Assembly: GCA_944372595.1 (NCBI GenBank) | Contig: CALVZT010000019.1 | Coordinates: 1 to 10,701, forward strand | Origin: an uncultured Clostridia bacterium | GTDB taxonomy: Bacteria > Bacillota > Clostridia > Christensenellales > UBA1242 | DNA: 10,701 nt | Reading direction: 5' to 3' | Shown here: positions 4,389 to 10,701 of the stretch, in pieces | Numbering within the stretch: the stretch's first letter is position 1 | Layout of the letters: the number at the start of each line of letters is the position of its first letter | Translations under genes and position numbers: made by a program | The notes under the pieces: generated by a model | Databases searched by the model: none | Told to the model about the DNA's origin: nothing | The model's input: the letters and a program-made list of their open reading frames with translations, nothing else

Positions 4389-5417
4389 CTAAATATTCAA
4401 AAATTTTCTTCTTAATTGACCGCATGCTCCGTCAATATCATCTCCTAACGTGCGTCTAACAGTAGCACTAACACCGTTTGCGTTTAAGTAATATTCAAAT
4501 TCATATATTTGTTTTTTGCTCGGAGGGAAAAATGCTTTTTCTTTAATTGGATTAACTTTAATCAAATTAACATGGCAAGTCAATCCTTTAAGTAAATTTA
4601 CTAATTCTTTTGCATGAGTTAAGCTAGAATTAATTTTATCAATCATTATATATTCAATTATAAATCTTCTACCAGTTTTGTCAAAATAATATTTACATGC
4701 ATTTAACACTTCTTTAATTGAATAAGCATTAGCAACAGGCATAAGTTGTTTTCTAATAGTATCATTGCTAGCATGTAATGACAAACTTAGATTTACTCCC
4801 AAATTTTCATCAGCTAGATCATATATCTTTTTAACAAGACCACAAGTACTCAACGATATATTTCTTATACTGATATTTATACCATTTTCATCATTTACGT
4901 TGTGTAAAAATTTGATAACATTATCATAATTATCAAGGGGTTCACCACTGCCCATTAAAACAATATTTGTAATTTGACGATTTTTAATATCTCCGCCCAA
5001 AAATTTATTAACTTCAATTACTTGTGCTAATATCTCCCCAGCAGAAAGATTTCTAATTAGCCCATCAATTCCCGAAGCACAAAAGGCACAATGCATATTA
5101 CAACCAACTTGTGTTGATACACATAATGTCTTGCCGTGATTGTACTCCATCAATACCCCTTCAATTATATTATTATCACATAATTTGTATAAAAACTTAG
5201 TGGTCTTATTGGTATGCTTTGAGGAAAATATTTCAAGATTTGTATCAGTAAAATTTTCATATAATTTTTCTTTTAAATCTTTTGAAATGGTTGTAATATC
5301 TTTGATTTTTTTACCAGATTGAATTGCACTAAAAATTTGACCAGCTCTATATTTTTGCTGTCCAAGTTTAGTCACATATTCAACCAACTCGTTATATGAT
5401 AATGAAAGAATATCCAT
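4389..5417 (-). CDS. rlmN: Dual-specificity 23S rRNA/tRNA m2A methyltransferase RlmN
   Basis: RlmN is a radical SAM enzyme that makes 2-methyladenosine at A2503 of 23S rRNA and A37 of some tRNAs. The 342 residues are full length. The Cys-x3-Cys-x2-Cys cluster motif is Cys106, Cys110 and Cys113 (VGCNMHCAFC). The two additional catalytic cysteines are Cys99 (TLCVS) and Cys332 (GACGQL), matching Cys118 and Cys355 of E. coli RlmN. The SAM-binding motif reads MGSGEP (155-160), where many homologues have MGMGEP. The ATG shares one base with the rsmB stop (TAATG). Its AAGGAG lies inside the last rsmB codons, 6 nt from the start, so translation is probably coupled. It is not Cfr: both context and the C-terminal GDDIDGACGQL favour RlmN. 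Confidence 0.96.
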   Translation of the reverse strand: MDILSLSYNELVEYVTKLGQQKYRAGQIFSAIQSGKKIKDITTISKDLKEKLYENFTDTNLEIFSSKHTNKTTKFLYKLCDNNIIEGVLMEYNHGKTLCVSTQVGCNMHCAFCASGIDGLIRNLSAGEILAQVIEVNKFLGGDIKNRQITNIVLMGSGEPLDNYDNVIKFLHNVNDENGINISIRNISLSTCGLVKKIYDLADENLGVNLSLSLHASNDTIRKQLMPVANAYSIKEVLNACKYYFDKTGRRFIIEYIMIDKINSSLTHAKELVNLLKGLTCHVNLIKVNPIKEKAFFPPSKKQIYEFEYYLNANGVSATVRRTLGDDIDGACGQLRRKFLNI

Positions 5418-6676
5418 TATTTTCTCCTTAGTTTTGTAACAAAAAATCCTTCCGTACCACTAATATTAGGCAACATAGTTGTACCAAATTGAGTAGTATA
5501 ACTCTTGATTGGTAACGCAACTTTTTCTACATAAAACTCTTTGTTCTCATTTAAAAACTTTTTAATTATATTGTCATTTTCTTCTTCCAAAATACTACAA
5601 GTAGAATATATTAGTTCCCCATTATTTTTTAAATATTTACAACAATTATTTAATATATGTAATTGAATATTATTCAACTCGCTAAAATCTTCTTGCATAT
5701 CTAAAAAAATATCTGGCTTTGATATAAATGTGCCCGAGCCACTACAAGGAACATCACACAAAATTTTATCAAACTTATTTATAAAATTGCTATTTGTTAT
5801 AGTCGAATCTTGAAGCGTTGCCACAATATTTTTTGCTTTTAATCTATTTGCATATTTTTTAATCAATTCAACTCTATGTTGGTGAATATCACATGCAACA
5901 ACAGTACAATTAAATTTTTCTTCCATATAAATTGCTTTTCCACCTGGTGAAGCACAACAATCAAGTATTGTTGATGGATTGTCGTTGCTAAAACAATCAA
6001 CAATTAATACCGAACCTAAACTTTGATGCGTATATAGGGAGTTATCTATATTTTTAATATCTTTTTCATCAACTATTAGCACATTATTTAAAATCGTGTC
6101 TTCATGCTTAACATTATTTTTTAATAATAAATTTTTAAATTCTTGTGCCATTATTAAATTTTGATTTATACGTATTGTGTTATTACTCTTACTATTTATT
6201 ATTATTTTCTTTGTTTGTTCAATACCAAATCTTTTAATAAGTTTTCGAATAAACCAAATTGGCTTACTATAAAGTATCGATAAATTATGTGGATTTTCAT
6301 TATTTTCCGGTAAAGCATAATTATTTTGAGCAACTTTTTTTAAACAAGCATTAACAAGTCCGGTATATTTAAATAATTTATTTTTCTTGCATACATTGAC
6401 ACATTCATTCACTATTGCATAATTTGGTACATTAGTTAACTCTGTTAATGAATATGTTCCAATGTTTAATATAATTTGTAATTGTATGTCATCAATTTTT
6501 TTAACAAATTGAGAAATTATATAGTTCAACTTTATGTTGTTTTCCAATACCCCATATACTAATTGAGTTACCATATTTCGGTTATTAGTTTTTACGCTTG
6601 ACAAAGCTGGTGATAAATATTTTTTATTTATCATTATATCCTTTAAAACTAAAAATGCATCATTAAAATAACTCAA
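5417..6676 (-). CDS. rsmB: 16S rRNA m5C967 methyltransferase RsmB
   Basis: This SAM-dependent enzyme makes 5-methylcytosine at position 967 of 16S rRNA. The 419 residues consist of an N-terminal NusB-like RNA-binding domain (about 1-125) and a C-terminal Nol1/Nop2/Sun methyltransferase. SAM motif I is DCCASPGGKA (239-248). The two catalytic cysteines are Cys311 in DVPCSGSG and Cys360 in YSTCS, and ACDIHQHR follows motif I. The start is TTG (6676), overlapping the fmt stop by 4 nt, with GAGGT 6 nt upstream. The first in-frame ATG is at codon 15 and would remove part of the first NusB helix. The linker is very rich in Asn, Lys and Ile, reflecting strong AT bias. Its place after fmt is the standard Firmicutes order. 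Confidence 0.94.
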   Translation of the reverse strand: MSYFNDAFLVLKDIMINKKYLSPALSSVKTNNRNMVTQLVYGVLENNIKLNYIISQFVKKIDDIQLQIILNIGTYSLTELTNVPNYAIVNECVNVCKKNKLFKYTGLVNACLKKVAQNNYALPENNENPHNLSILYSKPIWFIRKLIKRFGIEQTKKIIINSKSNNTIRINQNLIMAQEFKNLLLKNNVKHEDTILNNVLIVDEKDIKNIDNSLYTHQSLGSVLIVDCFSNDNPSTILDCCASPGGKAIYMEEKFNCTVVACDIHQHRVELIKKYANRLKAKNIVATLQDSTITNSNFINKFDKILCDVPCSGSGTFISKPDIFLDMQEDFSELNNIQLHILNNCCKYLKNNGELIYSTCSILEEENDNIIKKFLNENKEFYVEKVALPIKSYTTQFGTTMLPNISGTEGFFVTKLRRK

Positions 6677-7602
6677 TCAATTACCTCTATTTTTCTACCG
6701 TTTAGATAAGATTTGTCATCTAATTTTTTCCCGTTTGGTGCTTGTAATAATTCAATTCTAATAGCACCGTCTTTTGTCTTAATTACAAGCCCATTTTTTG
6801 AATCTGCAAATATTATTGATTTAGGTGTTAAATTTTTATAATAGGTGTTGTCTAAACTGATTTCTTTGGCGGAATACACCTTAATTTTTTCACCGTTACT
6901 CAAAAAATATGCTACTGGCCAAGGATTAAGTCCTCTTATTAAATTAACTATTTCAGATGAATTGTTATCAAAATTAATATAACCATCTTCTTTTTTTAAC
7001 ATTGGATAATAAGTCATTTTTGAATGCTCTTGTGGATAAAATTTAGCTGTTTTGTTCTCAATCATATCTAATGCTTTAACAATTAATTTACCACCCAAAT
7101 CTGCTAATCTTACAAACAACTCTCCTGCCGTTTCCTTTGGTTTAATATCAATCTCTTCTTGTAATAAAATATCTCCTGTATCAATGCCAACATCCGTACG
7201 CATAATCGTAATACCAGTCTTAGTCTCTCCTTTGATTATTGACCATTGTATTGGACTACTACCACGATATTTTGGTAGTAATGATGCATGAACGTTTAAT
7301 ATTCCATTTGGAGTTATATTAATATTATCTTGACTAAGAATTTGCCCAAAAGCCGCCGTCACCATTATATCGGCATTTAATTGTTTTAATATGCTTCCTT
7401 CTAGTCTTATCTTTGTAAATTGATATACTGGAATATTATTTTTTTGAGCTAAAATTTTGACTGGTGTTGCTTCTAGTTTATGTCCTCTTCCTGCGGGTTT
7501 ATCATGGTTAGTTACTACACCGACTACTTTATGTTTTGATAAAATTAAAGCTTGTAATACAGTTGCAGAAAAATCTGGGCTACCCAAGAAAATAACTCTC
7601 AT
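6673..7602 (-). CDS. fmt: Methionyl-tRNA formyltransferase
   Basis: Fmt formylates initiator Met-tRNA with 10-formyltetrahydrofolate, in the cytosol, for bacterial translation initiation. The 309 residues are the usual length. The catalytic triad of the formyltransferase fold is visible as Asn103, His105 (NVHASLLPKYRG) and Asp141 (GIDTGD), with the 38-residue Asn-Asp spacing seen in the family. The N-terminal IFLGSPDFS is the typical start, and NPWPVA (226-231) marks the C-terminal tRNA-binding domain. The ATG is one base after the def stop. Its GGAGGAG is formed by the codons of the Glu-Glu-Glu tail of Def, so initiation is tied to translation of def. Fmt and Def form the formylation-deformylation cycle and are commonly adjacent. 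Confidence 0.97.
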   Translation of the reverse strand: MRVIFLGSPDFSATVLQALILSKHKVVGVVTNHDKPAGRGHKLEATPVKILAQKNNIPVYQFTKIRLEGSILKQLNADIMVTAAFGQILSQDNINITPNGILNVHASLLPKYRGSSPIQWSIIKGETKTGITIMRTDVGIDTGDILLQEEIDIKPKETAGELFVRLADLGGKLIVKALDMIENKTAKFYPQEHSKMTYYPMLKKEDGYINFDNNSSEIVNLIRGLNPWPVAYFLSNGEKIKVYSAKEISLDNTYYKNLTPKSIIFADSKNGLVIKTKDGAIRIELLQAPNGKKLDDKSYLNGRKIEVID

Positions 7603-7603
7603 A

Positions 7604-8056
7604 TTACTCCTCCTCTAATACATTATCAACATATAATATACCGTCTAAGTGTTCTACTTCGTGACAAATTGCACGAGCCTGCCAATCAGTTGCTGTAATA
7701 GTCTTTTTATTGCCTTGTCTATCAAGAGTTTCTACTTTTACCATCTTAGGTCTTGCTACCTTACCCCATTGATTTGGAAAACTCAAACAACCCTCTGTTT
7801 GTATTACTTGTTCATCACTTTTTTCAATAATAATAGGGTTAATAAGTTCAAGTTTTAAGCCATCAATTTCTACAACCGCTACTCGTTTAAGTATTCCTAC
7901 TTGAGGAGCAGCAAGTCCTGCACCATTTGCATGGTGTAACGTTTCCCACAAATCATCAAGCAAATCATATATGCTCTTAACATCATTAACAATCTTTGAC
8001 TTTTTTCTTAAAAATTCATTGTGCTCGCTTGCTTTTAAAATATTTCTTATTGCCAT
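7604..8056 (-). CDS. def: Peptide deformylase
   Basis: This metalloenzyme removes the formyl group from nascent peptides at the ribosome exit. From the ATG start it has 150 residues. The three diagnostic motifs are present: GAGLAAPQVG (45-54), EGCLS (88-92, metal ligand Cys90), and HEVEHLDG (132-139, metal ligands His132 and His136, catalytic Glu133). Motif 3 has Glu where HExDH is more usual. I take ATG 8056, 5 nt after AGGAG. A GTG two codons earlier overlaps that ribosome binding site. The binding site itself overlaps the priA stop codon. The gene ends with three Glu codons that double as the ribosome binding site of fmt. Confidence 0.96.
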   Translation of the reverse strand: MAIRNILKASEHNEFLRKKSKIVNDVKSIYDLLDDLWETLHHANGAGLAAPQVGILKRVAVVEIDGLKLELINPIIIEKSDEQVIQTEGCLSFPNQWGKVARPKMVKVETLDRQGNKKTITATDWQARAICHEVEHLDGILYVDNVLEEE

Positions 8057-8064
8057 AATCACTC

Positions 8065-10251
8065 CTAACTTAATACCTGTGGATTTTCTTCTACAAATAT
8101 ACTAACATCTTTTATGGTGTTTTGTGTTACTTTGTATATTCTATCAATTATATCTACGTAATTTTTGTTAAATATTCTCATAAGTACTTCGTATCTATAT
8201 TTTTTTTGAATACGTTTTTTTGGACACTTCATTGCTTGCAAATATATAAAATCGTTTGTATAATCTTTTTTGATTAAATTAATTTTATCATAAATATCTT
8301 TCGTTATTTTATATGCTTTTTCATCATTCAGCGATGTTATCAATACTCTTACAATTTTTGCAAAAGGTGGAAAATGTGTCGTTTCCCTTAGCGATATTTC
8401 TTTATCAAAGAATCTTTTATAATCATAATTTGCAACGCAACGATAAACGTAGTGTTTAGGATAATATGTTTGCAGAATAACTTTCCCTTCGTATTTACTT
8501 CTTCCTGCTCTACCTGCAACTTGTGTAATTAACTGAAAAGTCCTTTCTGTTGCACGAAAATCACTAAAATGCAAACTAAGGTCAGCATCAATTATACCAA
8601 CCAAAGTAACATTATTAAAGTCGTGCCCCTTGGCAATCATTTGTGTTCCAACTAGTATTGCAGGTGTTGTTGTATTAAATTCTTGTAAAATGTTGATATA
8701 ACTATCTTTTTGAGATGTTGCATCATTATCTAAACGCAATATCTTAACATTACTATATAATTTTTGCAATTCATCTACTATTCTTTGAGTGCCTACTGCT
8801 CCAAATCTTATGCTATCACTGCCACAATTTGGGCATTTGTCGAGAGCTTTATATCTTTTGCTACAATAGTGGCATTTTAACATATTCTCATCTTTGTGAT
8901 ATACAAGCGAAACATCACAATCTTCACATTTTGGAACATAACCACATTCTCTACACATAACAAATGAAGAATATCCTCTTCGATTAATAAATATCATTGC
9001 TTGTTTTTTATTACTAATGCATTCATCTAGGGCCAATAAAAATGCGGTAGAAAATATACCATTATTACCATTACGAATTTCGCTTAACATATCAACTATC
9101 TGTATTTTTGGCAACTCACTACTATTTGCTCTATTTGGCAATTCAATTAATTTGTAATTGCCAATTTTGACATTGTAATAACTTTCAATAGATGGTGTAG
9201 CACTTCCTAAAATTAACGGACAATCATATAATTTTGCTAAATACTTTGCTACTTCATGAGTATAATACCTTGGATTACTTTCGCTAAAATAACTTGTGTC
9301 ATGTTCCTCGTCTATAATTATTAATCCTATATTATCAAGAGGAGCAAAAATACATGAACGAGCCCCAAGAGCAATTTTTGCTTTACCAGTTTTAAGGCGA
9401 TACCATTCGTCAAATCTTTGTCTTGGAGATAACATACTATGAAGTAATGCTACATTATCACCAAATCTATTTCTAAATCTTCCTAACATTTGTGGTGTTA
9501 AAGAAATTTCAGGAACTAACATAATTGCCGTTTTATCTTCTCTGAGCACCTGCTCGATACAATTAAGATAAATTTCTGTTTTTCCACTACCTGTAACACC
9601 ATGTAATAGAAAAATACTATTTCTATCACATAATATCTCATTAACTGCATTTTTTTGTAAATCAGTTAAATTAATAACTTTTTTTTCTACTGAAAACTTA
9701 TTAATTGGCTCGCTAAATTTTTGTTGAGATTGTGTTTCAAAAAAATCATAACTATCAAGTTTTTTAAACGCAGGTAAACCAAATTTTTTAACTAATTCAA
9801 CTTTATCCGCACTACCAACTTCGTGTAAATATTTTATAAGTGCAATTTGCTGGGTAGCATTTGCTCTTATTGATGATAAATTAATATTTTCTTTTAATCT
9901 AACTATTATTTGTTCTTTTGCTCCCATATCCGAACGGACTTGTGGAGGCAAACATAATCTTATTGCGTCGGCAACTCTTATATTAAATCGCTTTTTCATA
10001 TAGAATGCTAACTTAATTATTTTTTCATTAAGCAATGGTTCTTTATCAAGAAATTTGATTATGTTTTTTATTTTGGCTTGATCATAAAAAGTTGTTGGAC
10101 TAACAGACACAATGTAACCTTCGACATTTCTTCCTGCAAACGGAACAAGCACTCTACTACCAATTGATGTAATAGAGTGCTCATCTAATTTGTAATCATA
10201 TATTTTATCAACATTACTGTTTAATATATCTACTATTACTTGTGCGTACAT
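8065..10251 (-). CDS. priA: Primosomal protein N' (replication restart helicase PriA)
   Basis: PriA recognises stalled replication forks, unwinds DNA 3' to 5' and loads the primosome. The 728 residues are close to the E. coli length. In order: an N-terminal 3'-DNA-end-binding domain (about 1-105, with VLVPFAGR), a winged-helix region, then superfamily 2 helicase motifs: Walker A GVTGSGKT (218-225), DEEHD (314-318) and GSATPS (349-354). A double zinc-binding insertion holds eight cysteines (433, 436, 442, 445, 460, 463, 473, 476). The C-terminal helicase lobe has VGTQMIAKGHDF (534-545) and QVAGRAGR (577-584). The ATG lies 8 nt after rpoZ, with AGAGGT 3 nt upstream. The coaBC gene that usually sits between rpoZ and priA is missing. 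All catalytic motifs look intact. Confidence 0.97.
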   Translation of the reverse strand: MYAQVIVDILNSNVDKIYDYKLDEHSITSIGSRVLVPFAGRNVEGYIVSVSPTTFYDQAKIKNIIKFLDKEPLLNEKIIKLAFYMKKRFNIRVADAIRLCLPPQVRSDMGAKEQIIVRLKENINLSSIRANATQQIALIKYLHEVGSADKVELVKKFGLPAFKKLDSYDFFETQSQQKFSEPINKFSVEKKVINLTDLQKNAVNEILCDRNSIFLLHGVTGSGKTEIYLNCIEQVLREDKTAIMLVPEISLTPQMLGRFRNRFGDNVALLHSMLSPRQRFDEWYRLKTGKAKIALGARSCIFAPLDNIGLIIIDEEHDTSYFSESNPRYYTHEVAKYLAKLYDCPLILGSATPSIESYYNVKIGNYKLIELPNRANSSELPKIQIVDMLSEIRNGNNGIFSTAFLLALDECISNKKQAMIFINRRGYSSFVMCRECGYVPKCEDCDVSLVYHKDENMLKCHYCSKRYKALDKCPNCGSDSIRFGAVGTQRIVDELQKLYSNVKILRLDNDATSQKDSYINILQEFNTTTPAILVGTQMIAKGHDFNNVTLVGIIDADLSLHFSDFRATERTFQLITQVAGRAGRSKYEGKVILQTYYPKHYVYRCVANYDYKRFFDKEISLRETTHFPPFAKIVRVLITSLNDEKAYKITKDIYDKINLIKKDYTNDFIYLQAMKCPKKRIQKKYRYEVLMRIFNKNYVDIIDRIYKVTQNTIKDVSIFVEENPQVLS

Positions 10252-10259
10252 TGTACCTC

Positions 10260-10460
10260 TTATTCTTTGATTTTTGATGGTATAATCTTGCCTGCTTCAA
10301 CTTCTCTTGCAGCAAGAGAAATTGCCTTCTCGTCAGAATTTTCTATAATTTCTGGAATAGTTCTTTCGAGTTGTTTTGCTCTTTTGCCAACTAGACAAGA
10401 TAATATATAATCATTACCTACTTTTTTTGCCATTTTTTCTATTTCTGGATATAGCATCAT
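10260..10460 (-). CDS. rpoZ: RNA polymerase omega subunit
   Basis: Omega is a small subunit that wraps the beta-prime C-terminus and aids core assembly. The 66 residues show the family pattern: LYPEIEKM near the start, then VGNDYILSCLVGKRAKQL (about 14-31), and AAREVEAGKI (50-59), which resembles the EIxxGKI ending of Gram-positive omega proteins. Two consecutive ATG codons start the gene. The first is preferred, with AGAGGTGA 6 nt upstream. A sigma-A promoter lies about 30 nt before the start, so this is the head of the long run that goes on to priA and beyond. In most Firmicutes gmk precedes rpoZ; here the upstream gene is ligA. Confidence 0.92.
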   Translation of the reverse strand: MMLYPEIEKMAKKVGNDYILSCLVGKRAKQLERTIPEIIENSDEKAISLAAREVEAGKIIPSKIKE

Positions 10461-10487
10461 AATAAATCACCTCTTTTACTAACATAT

Positions 10488-10516
10488 ATAATAGCAAATA
10501 TATATAAATATTTCAA
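10488..10516 (-). promoter_or_regulatory. Sigma-A promoter of the rpoZ-priA-def-fmt run
   Basis: On the minus strand there is TTGAAA (10516-10511), a 17-nt spacer, and TATTAT (10493-10488), with the -35 box 8 nt after the ligA stop codon. The predicted start leaves a leader of about 20 nt that contains AGAGGTGA. I see no strong terminator between ligA and this promoter, so read-through from ligA may add to it. Confidence 0.8.
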
Positions 10517-10524
10517 GTATTTTT

Positions 10525-10701
10525 TTATTTTTTTAATAATTCTAGCAATTTATCCTCATCAATAATTTCAATGCCCAATTCTTTTGCTTTTTGAAATTTG
10601 CTTCCTGGGGCTTCTCCAACTATAACAAGTGAAGTGTTTTTGGATACACTCGATACAACTTCTGCTCCAAGAGATATTAATTTATTCGTTAATTCATCTC
10701 G
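10525..10701 (-). CDS. ligA: NAD-dependent DNA ligase LigA, C-terminal BRCT domain (partial)
   Basis: Only the last 58 residues and the stop are in the window; the gene continues beyond base 10701. The translated segment begins RDELTNKLISLGAEV and continues through SVSKNTSLVIVGEAPGSK to KAKELGIEIIDEDKLLELL. This is the BRCT fold typical of the LigA C-terminus, including the GSK-x2-KAxELG pattern. LigA seals nicks during replication and repair using NAD. A BRCT domain alone also occurs in other proteins, but the close fit to the LigA consensus and the position at the very C-terminus favour LigA. The frame is open to the window edge. Confidence 0.88.
   Translation of the reverse strand, partial: RDELTNKLISLGAEVVSSVSKNTSLVIVGEAPGSKFQKAKELGIEIIDEDKLLELLKK

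Noticed and set aside
6673..6675. UGA read as tryptophan (alternative code)
   Set aside because: fmt ends properly at this TGA next to the rsmB start, and Trp codons in the proteins are TGG, so the standard bacterial code fits.
1..10701. CRISPR array, insertion sequence, toxin-antitoxin or defence system
   Set aside because: I found no regularly spaced repeats, transposase motifs or candidate accessory genes; the coding space is filled with core housekeeping genes.

Overview
The window looks like a low-GC, endospore-forming Firmicute, most likely an uncultured member of the Clostridia. The evidence is an AT-rich sequence, strong Shine-Dalgarno sites, sigma-A type promoters, CCA-encoding tRNA genes and the gene order. 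The order priA-def-fmt-rsmB-rlmN-rsgA-rpe-(spoVM)-asp23-fakA is a well-known Firmicutes core neighbourhood. Every gene I can support lies on the minus strand, so transcription runs from high to low coordinates.

Region by region, in the direction of transcription: the window opens inside the 3' end of ligA (NAD-dependent DNA ligase, BRCT domain). A good sigma-A promoter follows and leads into one tightly packed run: rpoZ, priA, def, fmt, rsmB, rlmN, rsgA, rpe (10460 down to 2834). Gaps are 11 nt or less or the genes overlap, and several ribosome binding sites lie in or across the stop codon of the gene before, so translation is probably coupled. The run combines transcription (omega), replication restart (PriA), formylation and deformylation of initiator Met (Fmt, Def), rRNA modification (RsmB, RlmN), 30S maturation (RsgA) and pentose phosphate metabolism (Rpe).

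Between rpe and asp23, where Bacillus carries thiN-spoVM-rpmB, there is a 27-codon ORF with an excellent ribosome binding site. It reads as SpoVM, the membrane-curvature-sensing peptide of spore coat assembly. It is preceded by a mother-cell sigma (SigE/SigK) type -10 box and followed by an AT-rich terminator-like hairpin overlapping its stop codon. This is the best find in the window, because a gene this short is easily missed. Next come a sigma-A promoter and the pair asp23-fakA (Gls24/Asp23 protein and fatty acid kinase subunit A).

The low end (1-546) is a small tRNA cluster: tRNA-Val(TAC) with a strong promoter preceded by 10-bp phased A-tracts; a hairpin; a broken tRNA-Gly copy that is identical to its neighbour only up to the anticodon; and an intact tRNA-Gly(GCC) with a consensus promoter, clipped at the window edge.

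Compared with the familiar Firmicutes order, several genes are absent here: prpC/prkC (phosphatase and PASTA kinase) between rlmN and rsgA, thiN, rpmB, and coaBC between rpoZ and priA. Also, ligA rather than gmk precedes rpoZ. I saw no CRISPR array, insertion sequence, phage or defence genes.
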